64,000 nt of DNA from Chryseobacterium indologenes (GCF_002025665.1 NZ_CP018786.1:2852001-2916000), one strand, 5' to 3'; shown: positions 52,061 through 61,764, numbered from the stretch's first letter. Numbers and translations are program-made. The notes: generated from the sequence alone by a model not told the origin.

Positions 52061-53500
52061 TTATTTCAATAGTTTTGAAAACCAGACATAAATATCCATA
52101 TTACCAGGAATATCCAGTTTTTTTCGCAGATTGTATTTTTTGGTCTGGACTGTTCGTACTGAAGTAAATGTATATTCAGCAATATCTTTGGTAGAAAAAT
52201 TCAGGTATATATAGGCACAAAACCTGATTTCTGAAGTTTTTAACGGAGAAACCTTCAGAAGCTCCTCTGAAAAGCGGGGACAGTATTCATTGAATCGGGT
52301 TAAGAATTCAGAGCTGTTTTCTTTGGCAAGCTGTATGACTTCTTTAAAAATACTTTCCTGAGCTGGTGACTGATGGGGCATATCAATCTTATCCAGACTT
52401 TTACTTTTGTGTTTTCTGTAGTAATAGAGGAAAAGAAAAATAAAAAGAATACATACTGCAATACTTCCTGATAAAATAAAAAAAAGTTTTTTTGATTCTT
52501 TCTTAATGTTGGTTGTTTCTATTTCACTCTGTTTATCAACAGCATCATTCAACATTTGATTTTGCTCACTGTTCGATGCTTCTATCTTCAATAACCATTG
52601 AGAATAATAGCTGAGACTATCTTTTTGCCCAAGGTCCTCATACAAACTTTTCAGTTCTTCCGCTACAGCAATTTGATAATTTTCACTTTTATAATAATTA
52701 TTGGCAATATTTTTACAAATCCATAAATAATGCTGAGCCTGCTCAATATTTTTTACCGCCCTAAAATAACGCGCAGCATAAAAAGCCGTAATATACTGTA
52801 TACCAATATCATCAATTTTCTTTTCATTCCGGAGAGCTTCATCAATATAGATTTTTGCAGAATCCATTTTATGAAGATCTGTATATGCTCCCGCAAGATA
52901 AGCAGAAGTTTTATAGCTGTTACTCAGCCTATTTTTGTCTATTCTATAAAGGTTACCTTTATTTTCTCTATAAATTTTGGAATATTTGTAAGCGATTCTG
53001 GAATATTTTAGCGCCAGTTCTTTTTTATTCTGATCACCATATTTACTTGCATACTGCCGATTGATCAGATAAATAAAATAGGCATTACCCGTTTTCATGG
53101 TCTCATCATAGATTTCATCCAATTGTTTTAAAGAGGCTACCCTTTCATTCAATTTCTGGTATAAAAAAGATTTTTGAATATGAAGGTAAAATATGACTTC
53201 AAAATCTGTATCCGAGCTAATAAGGTTCTCCTTTTCTACTTTATCTATATAATAAAAAGACTTCTTGAAATCATTCATTCTGTCATAGATATTCGCAATC
53301 TTGAGATATCCTAATGCAACACAATCATTATAAGAGTTTTTTCGACACACCTCAATAAGGCTGTCAATTTTTTTTATTTCTTTTGGCCCGGCGGTAGAAA
53401 ATTCGATGTCAAAGATGATATTCTTAAATTGCTTCTCCGTATGCTGTGAATAAAAAAAAGAAAAGATAAAGAAAAAGAAAAAAGACAAATTTTTCACCAT
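52061..53500 (-). CDS. TPR-containing membrane regulator with C-terminal HTH, paralog 2
   Basis: 479 aa, the same architecture as 12676-14118: signal or anchor (MVKNLSFFFFFIFSFFYSQ), TPR-like helices over about 300 residues, one transmembrane helix (LFFILSGSIAVCILFIFLFL), and an HTH end (IRFCAYIYLNFSTKDIAEYT, then TVQTKKYNLRKKLDIPG). It is a probable DNA-binding one-component regulator tied to the membrane. Divergent from it is a regulatory region that occurs twice (53562 and 54198), so the T9SS metalloprotease is the likely target. Confidence 0.85.
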   Translation of the reverse strand: MVKNLSFFFFFIFSFFYSQHTEKQFKNIIFDIEFSTAGPKEIKKIDSLIEVCRKNSYNDCVALGYLKIANIYDRMNDFKKSFYYIDKVEKENLISSDTDFEVIFYLHIQKSFLYQKLNERVASLKQLDEIYDETMKTGNAYFIYLINRQYASKYGDQNKKELALKYSRIAYKYSKIYRENKGNLYRIDKNRLSNSYKTSAYLAGAYTDLHKMDSAKIYIDEALRNEKKIDDIGIQYITAFYAARYFRAVKNIEQAQHYLWICKNIANNYYKSENYQIAVAEELKSLYEDLGQKDSLSYYSQWLLKIEASNSEQNQMLNDAVDKQSEIETTNIKKESKKLFFILSGSIAVCILFIFLFLYYYRKHKSKSLDKIDMPHQSPAQESIFKEVIQLAKENSSEFLTRFNEYCPRFSEELLKVSPLKTSEIRFCAYIYLNFSTKDIAEYTFTSVRTVQTKKYNLRKKLDIPGNMDIYVWFSKLLK

Positions 53501-53561
53501 ACTCCACTATAATTAAAAATACAATATTACTACTACACCGCCCTACATTACGCAAAATACA

Positions 53562-53635
53562 TACGTATTATATACACAAATCAATAAAAACGCAATAAAA
53601 TATTATTTACTTTATAAAATTAACAATTAATTTTG
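53562..53635 (+). promoter_or_regulatory. Duplicated control region, copy 1
   Basis: Symmetric core TACGTATTATATA (53562-53574), flanked by ACA and CACA. AT-rich sequence and a TAATTTTG -7 box (53628-53635) follow. The stretch matches 54198-54271 over about 90 nt with scattered differences. It points at a region with no intact gene. Confidence 0.6.
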
Positions 53636-53641
53636 AATACC

Positions 53642-53855
53642 GGAATATTATTTTAAAGCTCAAAAAAAATTGTTCAATCCTCATTTATTCACGATAAAAT
53701 TTTGCTCGCTAGGAATATTAACCTTCTGTTTTTCAGAAACTGCTAGGTAGGTAAGGTTTAATACTATTTCAAAAATATATTTCTAAATAATTAGTTTTTC
53801 TTAATCATCCTTAGTAGCGTACCTGCAGCATAGACAAAGTCTGTAGGTACTTTTT
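53642..53855 (+). other. Orphan transcript region ending in hairpin A
   Basis: About 210 nt from the copy 1 promoter to a T-tailed hairpin. No good reading frame is visible. By comparison with copy 2 plus metalloprotease plus hairpin B, this looks like the stump left after a gene was deleted from a tandem duplication. A small RNA is the alternative. Confidence 0.35.
53819..53855 (+). repeat. GTACCTGCAG hairpin A
   Basis: GTACCTGCAG (53819-53828) pairs with CTGTAGGTAC (53841-53850) with one G-T wobble, followed by TTTTT. It is the first of four related hairpins; the others are at 57356, 57501 and 57624. Confidence 0.7.
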
Positions 53856-54059
53856 AAAAGAATACATTGTACAGATAATATCAGCTGATACAATTCGAAT
53901 ACTTTACCAATATTCCCAGAGATGAAGTCAAAGTATAAAAAACGGATACAATTGCACTCCCGGAGAAATGAATTGTACACTCCCTAATATCATTACTCCA
54001 AATGACTCTGGTATTAATAATTATATTGACAATTCTTGCTATACATATTGAACAGATTA

Positions 54060-54140
54060 AGGATATCTTTTTTGAACTCTTCCTCAGTATGATGTGAAAG
54101 AAAATACAACATAAAAAAAATAGTTTTTTTAGTCGCAACC
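54060..54140 (-). pseudogene. Relic N-terminus of a third TPR/HTH regulator
   Basis: Minus-strand codons read KKTIFFMLYFLSHHTEEEFK. They line up with KNLSFFFFFIFSFFYSQHTE...KQFK at the start of the 52061-53500 regulator (8 of 14 positions in FLSHHTEEEFKKDI). The start codon is lost and stops follow. It lies at the same distance from control region copy 2 as the intact gene does from copy 1. Confidence 0.55.
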
Positions 54141-54197
54141 ACTCAAATATAAAATACAATATCAACACTAAAAAACTCCCGAGTAAACAAAATCACA

Positions 54198-54271
54198 TAC
54201 GTATTACGTACACAATTTAATAAAATCATAAAATATCATTGTTTGCAATACAAAATTAGCAATTACTTTTG
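54198..54271 (+). promoter_or_regulatory. Duplicated control region, copy 2 (metalloprotease promoter)
   Basis: TACGTATTACGTA (54198-54210), a symmetric site, then TTTG (-33, 54242-54245), 18 nt, TACTTTTG (-7, 54264-54271). It drives the gene at 54333 with a leader of about 55 nt. Confidence 0.65.
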
Positions 54272-54332
54272 AAGACCCGAATTTTTATATTCATTCTTCG
54301 CAATACCACTATTTAAATACCTAATTTTTAAA

Positions 54333-57300
54333 ATGAGAAAAACTCTATTATCATTATTTTTGATTTCTGGTTTCTGTCTTTCCAATGCCCAAAGATGGGA
54401 AACCTCTTCACAAAAAGTGTCTGAGATCAGAAGAGAGGTAAAAATCAAGTATGCTTACAAAACTGATATTAATGCTTTAATACAGTTATTAAAAAACGCT
54501 GAGGAAACCGGCGCAAATGCAAGAGCAGTAACGATTCAATTACCGACAGCAGAAGGAGCCATAGAAAGCTTTGCAGTGTACAGCAATCCTGTGATGGAAA
54601 AATCTTTGGCTGAAAAATATGGATTAGGATCTTATGTAGGAGTGGGAATTGATGACCCATCCAAATATGTAAGATTCAGTACATCTCCTACAGAAATACA
54701 GTCAATGATTATTAAAGACGGTGTTTTTCAGTTTATAGAACCGATTACAACAGATAAAAAGACCTATGGTGTATTCTATAAAACAGAAAGAACAGAGTCT
54801 GAGCATGGCTTTAGCTGCAGCATGGAAGGTAAAAAAGGACTGGACATCAAATCTTTAAAGAATTCCGGAAAAAATAAACTTGCCGGAATCAATATTACTG
54901 GAAGACCGGCTGCCTCAAGATACAGAAACCTACAGACTTGCCTTGTCTGCAACGGGAGAATATACAACCCTTTTTGGAGGGGTTGCAGGAGCACTTGCCC
55001 AGATGAATAATACCATGACCAGGGTAAACGGTGTTTTTGAAAAAGAATTTGCGATTCATTTGAATATACAAAACCTTCCCAATATCATTTATGCCAATCC
55101 TGCCAATGATCCTTATACAAACGATTTGAATGGCCAGCTGCAACAAACCTTAACGGCTCAGGTAGGTAATGATAATTATGATATCGGACATGTTTTTAAT
55201 GCGGCAGGAGGAAATGGAAATGCAGGCTGTATAGGCTGCATATGTACCGACCCAACAGCAGCGGAACCGCTAGGAAAAGGTTCTGCATTTACACAGAATG
55301 GCAACCCTGTGGGAGATACCTTTGATATTGATTATGTAGCCCATGAGATGGGGCACCAGCTTGGAGGTAATCATACATTTTCGACTGTTACAGAAGGCTC
55401 AGGAGTCAATATAGAACCTGGCGGAGGAACAACCATCATGGCCTATGCAGGAATCACAGCCAATAATGTTCAGATGAACAGTGATGCTTATTTCCACTAT
55501 TCATCCATCAATCAAATTCTTACCAATCTTGAAGGTAAAGTGGGGTGCGGTGTAGCAGAAAATATCGCTAACAATAATGCACCAGCTATTACTCCGCTTA
55601 TTTCCTATAATATTCCTAAAGGGACAGCCTATTATCTGGATGCCAATGCAGTTGATGCAGATGGAAATCAGTTTACCTATAACTGGGAACAGTATGACAG
55701 CGTAGGCTCAACGAGTTCCATCTCAGGAGACAGCGGCTGGGGATTCAATCCTGAGGGTTCACTTACCCGTTCTTTTCCTGCAGTGGCTTCCGGAAGAAGA
55801 TATTTCCCGAGCCTGCCTGTAGTGATGAGTGGGAAACTGACCAATAAAGATACATGGGAAACAGTTTCCTATATTCCCAGAGTGTTACATTACGCTGTAA
55901 CTGTACGTGATAATAATCCAAACAGACCCTTAACTATTTCTGCAGAAAATACAGTAACCGTTGGAAATGACGGACCTTTTAAATTCAAAGGATTAACTCC
56001 TTCTACTACGCTTTATAATAATGCAAACAATACCATTTCATGGGATGTTGCCAATACCAACCTCGCCCCATACAACACAGCCAATGTAAAGATTGAATAT
56101 ACAACCGATCTGAATAACGGAGCAGCATGGACAGAACTGGTAGCTTCAACTCCGAATGACGGAAGTTTTGAAATACAAATGCCTGCTGCGCTTCAGGGAA
56201 ATATTAAACTGCGAATTTCAGCGGTAGGAAATATATTTTATGCGGTTTCTCCTACACTGACTGTAGGAAATGCTCCGGCTTCTTCAAACAATCCACCAAC
56301 GGGGCTTGCTGCGTTCGACAATGATATATTAAAAACCTCAGCAACTGTTTCATGGAATCATGTACCGGGAGCAACCTATTCTGTGAATTACAGAAAAACA
56401 GGAGGAGCAAACTGGTCCAATGCTGCCAGTCCGGTTAGTTCTGTGTTATTAAATAATCTTGAAGATGAGACCTCTTATGAAGTTCGTGTAGCATCTGTGA
56501 TTAATAATGTTCCCGGGGCATTTTCATCTGTATATAATTTTAAAACCAAAGGATTACGCACCGGATATGACTACTGCCTGATGACTACAGGAGGAAACAC
56601 GACAAACAGCCCGTATTTCAGCGGAATATTAAGAGTGACTTTAGCCAATGTGGATTTAGCTGGAAACGGGACAACCGTTCAGCACGCTTATAAAGATTAT
56701 TCGGAAGATCCTGCCAGACTGATTCAGCTTACTCAGGGTGCGCAATACAATATGAACTATATTGTGTATGCTAACCGTGCCGGAGGAAACTTTCAGGATT
56801 GGGTACAGGTGTGGATTGATTACAACAGAAACGGAGTATTTGAAGCTTCAGAAAGAGTAGGCATTAACGGAGCTGTTCCCAATGCCAATAAAAGACACCA
56901 GGGAAGTTTTGCATTTACAGTCCCAGCCGATGCTTATAATGGCGACAAAACATTAAGAATGAGAGTTGCCAGTGGTTTTTACAATGCTTCAGTTGATGCG
57001 TGTACAAGCCCATCTTTAGATGATAATGGTGACCTGTTCTCCCGTGGCTCAGTATGGGATTTTTCTGTAAAGATCAATGCGGCACTTGGGATTAAAGAAT
57101 CAGCTCAATCCTCATCTGATATCGAAATTTATCCTAATCCTGCAGATACATTTATAGAAGTGAAAAACCTGAAAGGTAAAGCTGTCTACAAAATTTACAG
57201 TGCAGACGGAAGACTTGTTCAGGAAGGGCAACCGGACGGAAAAAGAATCAATGTTGCGTCATTGATCAAAGGAATGTACGTCATCACCATAAAGGATGAT

Positions 57301-57336
57301 AAGACGACTTATAATACAAAATTAATCAAGAAATAG
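54333..57336 (+). pseudogene. T9SS-secreted metzincin metalloprotease, frameshifted
   Basis: Two frames together make one protein. 54333-55010 gives the signal peptide (MRKTLLSLFLISGFCLSNAQ) and propeptide; from about 54880 a second frame continues to 57336 (818 codons). They cross near 54880-54930, where frame 1 reads AGINITGRPAAS and frame 2 reads EDRLPQDTETYRLALSATGE, the normal start of the catalytic domain. The zinc motif HEMGHQLGGNH (from 55342) is an intact HExxHxxGxxH. A fibronectin III module, a GEVED-like domain and a type A sorting domain (IEIYPNPADTFIEVKNL ... GMYVITI) follow. It is either a recent inactivation, a sequencing error or programmed frameshifting. Confidence 0.8.
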
Positions 57337-57355
57337 TTGTAATAATTAGTGTACC

Positions 57356-57393
57356 GTACCTGCAGGTATTACAGATGACCCGCAGGTACTTTT
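57356..57393 (+). repeat. GTACCTGCAG hairpin B
   Basis: GTACCTGC (57356-57363) / GCAGGTAC (57382-57389) followed by TTTT, 20 nt after the metalloprotease stop. It could be its terminator. Confidence 0.7.
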
Positions 57394-57500
57394 CCAAATT
57401 TATTTTAAAAAGATAAAACCCAGTCATTAACTCATAATAAAGCAAAAATCTCTAACAAAGTAAATAAACTAACATTTTCATTTAAACACCTTTTAATCTT

Positions 57501-57540
57501 GTGCCTGCAGTATAGATTGGGTTTCCTGCAGGTACTTTTT
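57501..57540 (+). repeat. GTACCTGCAG hairpin C
   Basis: GTGCCTGCAG (57501-57510) / CTGCAGGTAC (57526-57535) with one wobble pair and TTTTT. No gene lies between hairpins B and C. Confidence 0.7.
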
Positions 57541-57623
57541 AAAGCGTTTAATAATAAAAACAGATAAAGAAAAGTATAATTCTATATTGATAAAAAAACA
57601 TTTTTAATCATCGTTTGTATTGT

Positions 57624-57663
57624 GTACCTGCATAATAAGTGGTTGTTTGCAGGTACCTTTTTT
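57624..57663 (+). repeat. GTACCTGCAG hairpin D
   Basis: GTACCTGCA (57624-57632) / TGCAGGTAC (57648-57656), then CTTTTTT. It is preceded by TTTTTAATCATC-like sequence, as in hairpin A. It ends 26 nt before the start of the SGNH gene. Confidence 0.7.
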
Positions 57664-57688
57664 ACATAAGAATCTAAAAAAATATGAT

Positions 57689-58924
57689 ATGCTAAAAAAA
57701 CTACTTCTTCTGATATGTACTGGTTTTTCAGTCTTATCTTTCTGTCAATCTAATGAGGTTCTGTTTATAGGAAACAGTGTCACGTATTTTAATGACATGC
57801 CTGAAATTTTCAAAAATATAGCTGCTTCAAAAGGAAAGAATGTTTCCATAACAACCCATACGCCGGGAGGAACCGGATTTGTTAATCACGTAGATGATCC
57901 TGCACTGTACCAAAAAATAAAATCAAAAAACTATAAGTATGTTATCATGCAGCCCGGTACTGGTGAATCTGCAGGTCATTCTTATCCTGTTTCCGTGACA
58001 GCAGAGCGTGGCCGCAAAATCAGGGATTCCATCCGAAAATACAGCCCATGTTCCAAAATATTCTTATATGAAATTCCGTATGGAGTACCCTCTGCTAATG
58101 AATATAATGTATATTTTACTTTTCAGCAGAAAATAAAGGACTCCATTACTAAGATGTCTAACCTGATGCAGGTAGAAATGGTTCCTGCCGGAGAATCAGC
58201 AAGGCAGTATTACACTTCATCGCAGGATCTGGCTCTTCATGGATCGTATAATGATATTCATCCGGGGCCGAAAGGAAGTTACCTTGTAGCAGCTTCTATG
58301 TATTCTGCGGTTTTCCAGGATCATGTTTTCCCTTCTGCATTTTATAACGGACTGCCTCAAAACACTGCTGAAAATTTTCAGGAGATTGCTGATCAGGTCT
58401 TTTTTAATAATCCTGCACAATGGAACAGCAATGCGTTTCATCTTCATTCGGATTTTATCGCAGGAATTAATGGAACCACTGTGAATTTCACCAATCATTC
58501 CGCCAATTACACTTCAGTATTATGGAGTTTTGGTGATGGTACCACAGATTCCTCATCAGATCCGGCTCATCATTATGCCTCTCCCGGAAGTTATACCGTC
58601 ACCCTGACAGTTAATAAAAATACCTGTTCAGAAACGTTAAGTAAGGTTATTACTATCGGTTCTCTGGGAACTGCAGATCTTGCCATTGAGTCCGAGCTTA
58701 CCTTTTACCCTAATCCGGTCACCGATTTTTGTTACCTGAAAAGTAAAGGAAAAATAAAGAATATCATCATTTATGATATAGCTCAAAGGAAGCTTGCCGA
58801 TTGGAAAAACCTGAATGTTTTTGATCTCAAAATAGATTTTTCAACGTATGAAAAAGGAGCTTACTTGATGAGTATTCTATATGAAAATGATCGTAGGGAA
58901 AACATTAAAATCATGGTCAAATAA
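57689..58924 (+). CDS. T9SS-secreted SGNH-hydrolase-like protein with a PKD domain
   Basis: 411 aa from ATG 57689, which gives the signal peptide MLKKLLLLICTGFSVLSFCQ. The frame from 57620 would run through hairpin D. Residues 23-240 look like an SGNH/DUF4886 esterase fold: EVLFIGNSVTYFNDMPEIF (nucleophile Ser in the block I GNS), VIMQPGTGESAGHS, and the C-terminal DIHPGPKGSY with the Asp/His pair. A PKD domain follows (VLWSFGDGTTDSSSDPAHHY) and a type A sorting domain (LTFYPNPVTDFCYLKSKG ... GAYLMSILY). It is probably a secreted carbohydrate or lipid esterase; substrate unknown. Confidence 0.87.
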   Translation: MLKKLLLLICTGFSVLSFCQSNEVLFIGNSVTYFNDMPEIFKNIAASKGKNVSITTHTPGGTGFVNHVDDPALYQKIKSKNYKYVIMQPGTGESAGHSYPVSVTAERGRKIRDSIRKYSPCSKIFLYEIPYGVPSANEYNVYFTFQQKIKDSITKMSNLMQVEMVPAGESARQYYTSSQDLALHGSYNDIHPGPKGSYLVAASMYSAVFQDHVFPSAFYNGLPQNTAENFQEIADQVFFNNPAQWNSNAFHLHSDFIAGINGTTVNFTNHSANYTSVLWSFGDGTTDSSSDPAHHYASPGSYTVTLTVNKNTCSETLSKVITIGSLGTADLAIESELTFYPNPVTDFCYLKSKGKIKNIIIYDIAQRKLADWKNLNVFDLKIDFSTYEKGAYLMSILYENDRRENIKIMVK

Positions 58925-58937
58925 TTAAATAACTGAA

Positions 58938-58971
58938 GAAAGAGAACTCAGATTGAGTTCTCTTTCTTTTT
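58938..58971 (+). terminator. Terminator of the SGNH/PKD gene
   Basis: Perfect 12-bp stem GAAAGAGAACTC / GAGTTCTCTTTC and a TTTTT tail. Confidence 0.9.
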
Positions 58972-59024
58972 ACTATATAAATAGTGTATTTCTAGATATC
59001 AACACATTGAAGTGTTATCAAATC

Positions 59025-60191
59025 TTATCCTGCAACAACTTCCTCTGCATATACAGCACCTTCATAACAGGCATTGTAAATTGCTTTCAGTTCCTCTAAA
59101 ACAGGCACTCTCGGATTGAAACCTGTACAAGGGTCTGCTAAAGCGTTGGCTGCAATATAGTCAAGGTTTTTCTCCCAATCTTCTTTTGAAATTCCGAAAT
59201 CTTTGATCGCTGAATGATTGTTAACTTCAGAACGTAGTGTCTCAATAGCCTGAGCCAGTTCTTCGGTAGTTTCTTTCCCAATTACTCTTGCCAGATCAGG
59301 ATAACGTTCTGTAGCCAGAGCATTGTAACGGATCACATTCGGAAGGAAAATAGCATTTGAAGCTCCGTGAGGAATTCCATACAGCGCTCCTACCTGATGA
59401 GAAAGAGAGTGAACAATTCCCAACCATGCATTATTGAAGGCTAAACCAGCCATAAATGATGCATCATGCATATTCTGACGGGCCTGAATATTATTTGGGT
59501 TTTCTACGGCTTCTTTAAGGTTATCAAAAACAATCTCTAAACCACCTTTAGATAAGGCATCTGCAATATTGTTATCAATATTGGAGACATAGGCCTCCAC
59601 ACAATGTGTCAGAGCATCAAGCCCTGTATTGGAAGTTACATGTGCCGGCATTGAAGCGCAGATTTCCCCATCAATAATAGCAATATCCGGTGTTAATTCA
59701 TAAGAAACCACAGGATATTTTACGCCTTTCTCTCTATCCGTAATCACCGCAAGCCCCGTAGTTTCCGTTCCCGTACCACTGGTAGAAGGAATAGCAATAA
59801 ACTTTGCTTTATTTCTCAAAACGGGAACTGTGAAAGGTTTAATCAAAGCATCAAATTCCACCTCAGGATATTCGTAAAATACCCACATAATTTTTGCAGC
59901 ATCAATGGCGGAGCAGCCACCTAAACCGATAATCCAGTCAGGTTGGAAAGTATTCATCACCTCTGCACCTTTCAGACAGGTTGCTGATGATGGGTCTTCT
60001 TCTACCCCTTCGAAAATCTGTGTTTCGATTCCTGCTTCATGAAGATAGGCTATCGCTTTATCAAGGGTTCCGCTTTTTCTCATGGAACTCCCTCCTGTTA
60101 CAATAACTGCTTTTTTTCCTTTGATATTTTTTAATTCATCAAGACTTCCTGCACCATGGAAGACTTCGCCTGCAATAAATAATTTGCTCAT
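59025..60191 (-). CDS. Iron-containing alcohol dehydrogenase
   Basis: 388 aa group III Fe-ADH. The N-terminal NAD domain has VIVTGGSSMRKSG and IIGLGGCSAIDAAKIMW. The metal domain has IPSTSGTGTETTGLAVITD, GLDALTHCVEAYVS, HSLSHQVGALYGIPHGASNA (Fe-binding His residues). The usual substrates are short-chain alcohols and aldehydes or lactaldehyde/butanol types. The upstream AraC regulator (60259-61134) on the same strand probably controls it. Confidence 0.94.
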   Translation of the reverse strand: MSKLFIAGEVFHGAGSLDELKNIKGKKAVIVTGGSSMRKSGTLDKAIAYLHEAGIETQIFEGVEEDPSSATCLKGAEVMNTFQPDWIIGLGGCSAIDAAKIMWVFYEYPEVEFDALIKPFTVPVLRNKAKFIAIPSTSGTGTETTGLAVITDREKGVKYPVVSYELTPDIAIIDGEICASMPAHVTSNTGLDALTHCVEAYVSNIDNNIADALSKGGLEIVFDNLKEAVENPNNIQARQNMHDASFMAGLAFNNAWLGIVHSLSHQVGALYGIPHGASNAIFLPNVIRYNALATERYPDLARVIGKETTEELAQAIETLRSEVNNHSAIKDFGISKEDWEKNLDYIAANALADPCTGFNPRVPVLEELKAIYNACYEGAVYAEEVVAG

Positions 60192-60215
60192 TTTTCTTAT
60201 CTGATTTTAATGATA

Positions 60216-60223
60216 CAAAATTA
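60216..60223 (-). promoter_or_regulatory. Fe-ADH promoter -7 box
   Basis: TAATTTTG on the minus strand, 25 nt before ATG 60191, in the 67-nt gap after the AraC gene. The dehydrogenase can thus be transcribed separately. Confidence 0.55.
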
Positions 60224-60258
60224 GATAAGCCTTCACAAGCCCTGTTATACAAACGAGA

Positions 60259-61134
60259 CTATACGTTATACATTTGCGCCAGTTCCTGTTGAAGTTCGGT
60301 GGGAGTTTCTTTGAGTTTTGCTTTTACAAATTTATTGAGGGCAGATGGAGAATTAAAACCCAAATCAAAAGCAATTTCCTTATGGGAAAGATCTGAAAAC
60401 ATCAGCTGCCGTTTAATTTCCGTTAAAATACGGTTATGGATAGCCTGAATAGCAGTCTCTCCACAATGTTTTTTGGTAATAGAGTTTAGCTTTTTGGAAG
60501 TAATGGCCAGTTCTTCTGCATAGTACTGAACCGTTCTGTGTTGTTTATAATGTTCATTCAACAGCTTTTTAAATCTTACATACAGGGGTTGATCTGCTGT
60601 TTTTTCATGCAGAACCGGATGCAGTCCGTGAATCGATTCAATAAGTCCGAGAAGGACAATTTTAATGTAAAATCTGGCCTGTTCTTTCTTTATAAGGGTG
60701 GGCTGTTCGTAAATTTCTTTGATGATTGAAGTGTTGCGTAAGCTTTGTTCAAAGTCTTCCCGTGAAAGTATTGTACAGTTAAGCTGTGTAGAAAGATTAA
60801 CATTATAGGTACTTAATTCATTTTTCAGAATATCAGAACAAAACAATATTTCTTCAAACAAAATAATCTTCCCGATGAGATCTTCGCTGGAGGCTGCCAC
60901 AAAATTTACCTGTTCCGGAAATATCACAGAGATTTTCCCCGCTTTTATCCAATGAATTTTATCTTCAATACAAACCTGAAGTTTTCCCTCTTCTACAATA
61001 AAAATACAAAAATGGTCTTTTTTGTGAGGTTTTGCATATTGGGCCAAATGGTCTTTATTCAAATCAAAAACCCGGAAAGACAGATTTTTATCTTCCTGTT
61101 TCTGAATATTTTTTTTAATCTCCAGTTTCTTCAT
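60259..61134 (-). CDS. AraC family transcriptional regulator
   Basis: 291 aa. The N-terminal cupin half reads KKDHFCIFIVEEGKLQVCIE then HWIKAGKISVIFPEQVNFV. The C-terminal two-HTH domain is ELAITSKKLNSITKKHCGET, AIQAIHNRILTEIKRQLMFS and KEIAFDLGFNSPSALNKFVK. It lies directly upstream of the Fe-ADH gene and is its probable activator. The inducer is unknown. Confidence 0.92.
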   Translation of the reverse strand: MKKLEIKKNIQKQEDKNLSFRVFDLNKDHLAQYAKPHKKDHFCIFIVEEGKLQVCIEDKIHWIKAGKISVIFPEQVNFVAASSEDLIGKIILFEEILFCSDILKNELSTYNVNLSTQLNCTILSREDFEQSLRNTSIIKEIYEQPTLIKKEQARFYIKIVLLGLIESIHGLHPVLHEKTADQPLYVRFKKLLNEHYKQHRTVQYYAEELAITSKKLNSITKKHCGETAIQAIHNRILTEIKRQLMFSDLSHKEIAFDLGFNSPSALNKFVKAKLKETPTELQQELAQMYNV

Positions 61135-61195
61135 AGTTCCTTTTACCGCAGCAAAGTTAGGATTAAAAAAAGTTATACGTCTATCTGCCCTAAAT

Positions 61196-61221
61196 AAAAA
61201 GCCCCTAAATAGGAGCTTTTT
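61196..61221 (-). terminator. Terminator at the end of the DoxX gene run
   Basis: AAAAAGC and CCTA pair with TAGG and GCTTTTT with one mismatch. The minus strand continues into T-rich sequence. Confidence 0.65.
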
Positions 61222-61293
61222 GTAAACTTAGAGTTAAATTGTTCTCTTATATTAATCCAGCTTATCAGCTAATGATTTGCATGGACAAATTAA

Positions 61294-61701
61294 TCATTCT
61301 GTTTTCTTCATGAATTCATCCAGGCTGTATATCCCAGGACCGGTAAAAAACAGGAGTAAGGAGCTGCTAAAAAATAAGAGGGCAATTTCTCCTCTGAAGG
61401 TGGTTACATCTCCATGCTGAACCAAGATAAACGCAACCAAAGTATTGAATGCAATTACAAAAGAAGCGATTTTCGTTTTGAAACCTAATAATAAAAGTAA
61501 CGCACAAAAAACATCGGAAAAAGCAGCAAACAAAAGCCCCGGTAATTTTCCTATATGCAAAGGGTCAGCAATTTTCGAGAGCATTTCAGAGAAGTGAAAC
61601 AGTTTTTCATGCCCATGATTTATATAAAGAATCATACTGATAATCATCCTGAAGAAGAATAAGCCTTTGTCTCTGTTAAAAAAAATCGTGATCTTTTTCA
61701 T
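61294..61701 (-). CDS. DoxX family membrane protein
   Basis: 135 aa with four hydrophobic helices: FFFRMIISMILYINHGHEKL, LPGLLFAAFSDVFCALLLLL, SFVIAFNTLVAFILVQHG and FRGEIALLFFSSSLLLFFTG. The GHEKL and GEIALLFF stretches fit the DoxX family. Members are inner-membrane proteins of uncertain function linked to redox and oxidative stress. It is 63 nt after the NTF2-like gene, the last member of a run of five minus-strand genes. Confidence 0.88.
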   Translation of the reverse strand: MKKITIFFNRDKGLFFFRMIISMILYINHGHEKLFHFSEMLSKIADPLHIGKLPGLLFAAFSDVFCALLLLLGFKTKIASFVIAFNTLVAFILVQHGDVTTFRGEIALLFFSSSLLLFFTGPGIYSLDEFMKKTE

Positions 61702-61764
61702 AGTTCATTCCATACAAATAGAAACTCCCAAACAATGTATTGAGAGAGAGTTTCTCATGAGTTT

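Noticed and set aside
53881..54168. 95-codon minus-strand frame in the duplicated region
   Set aside because: Composition is poor, and the regulator-like relic lies in a different frame; the open frame is accidental.
57620..57688. Upstream extension of the SGNH gene
   Set aside because: It runs through hairpin D and gives no signal peptide; ATG 57689 does.
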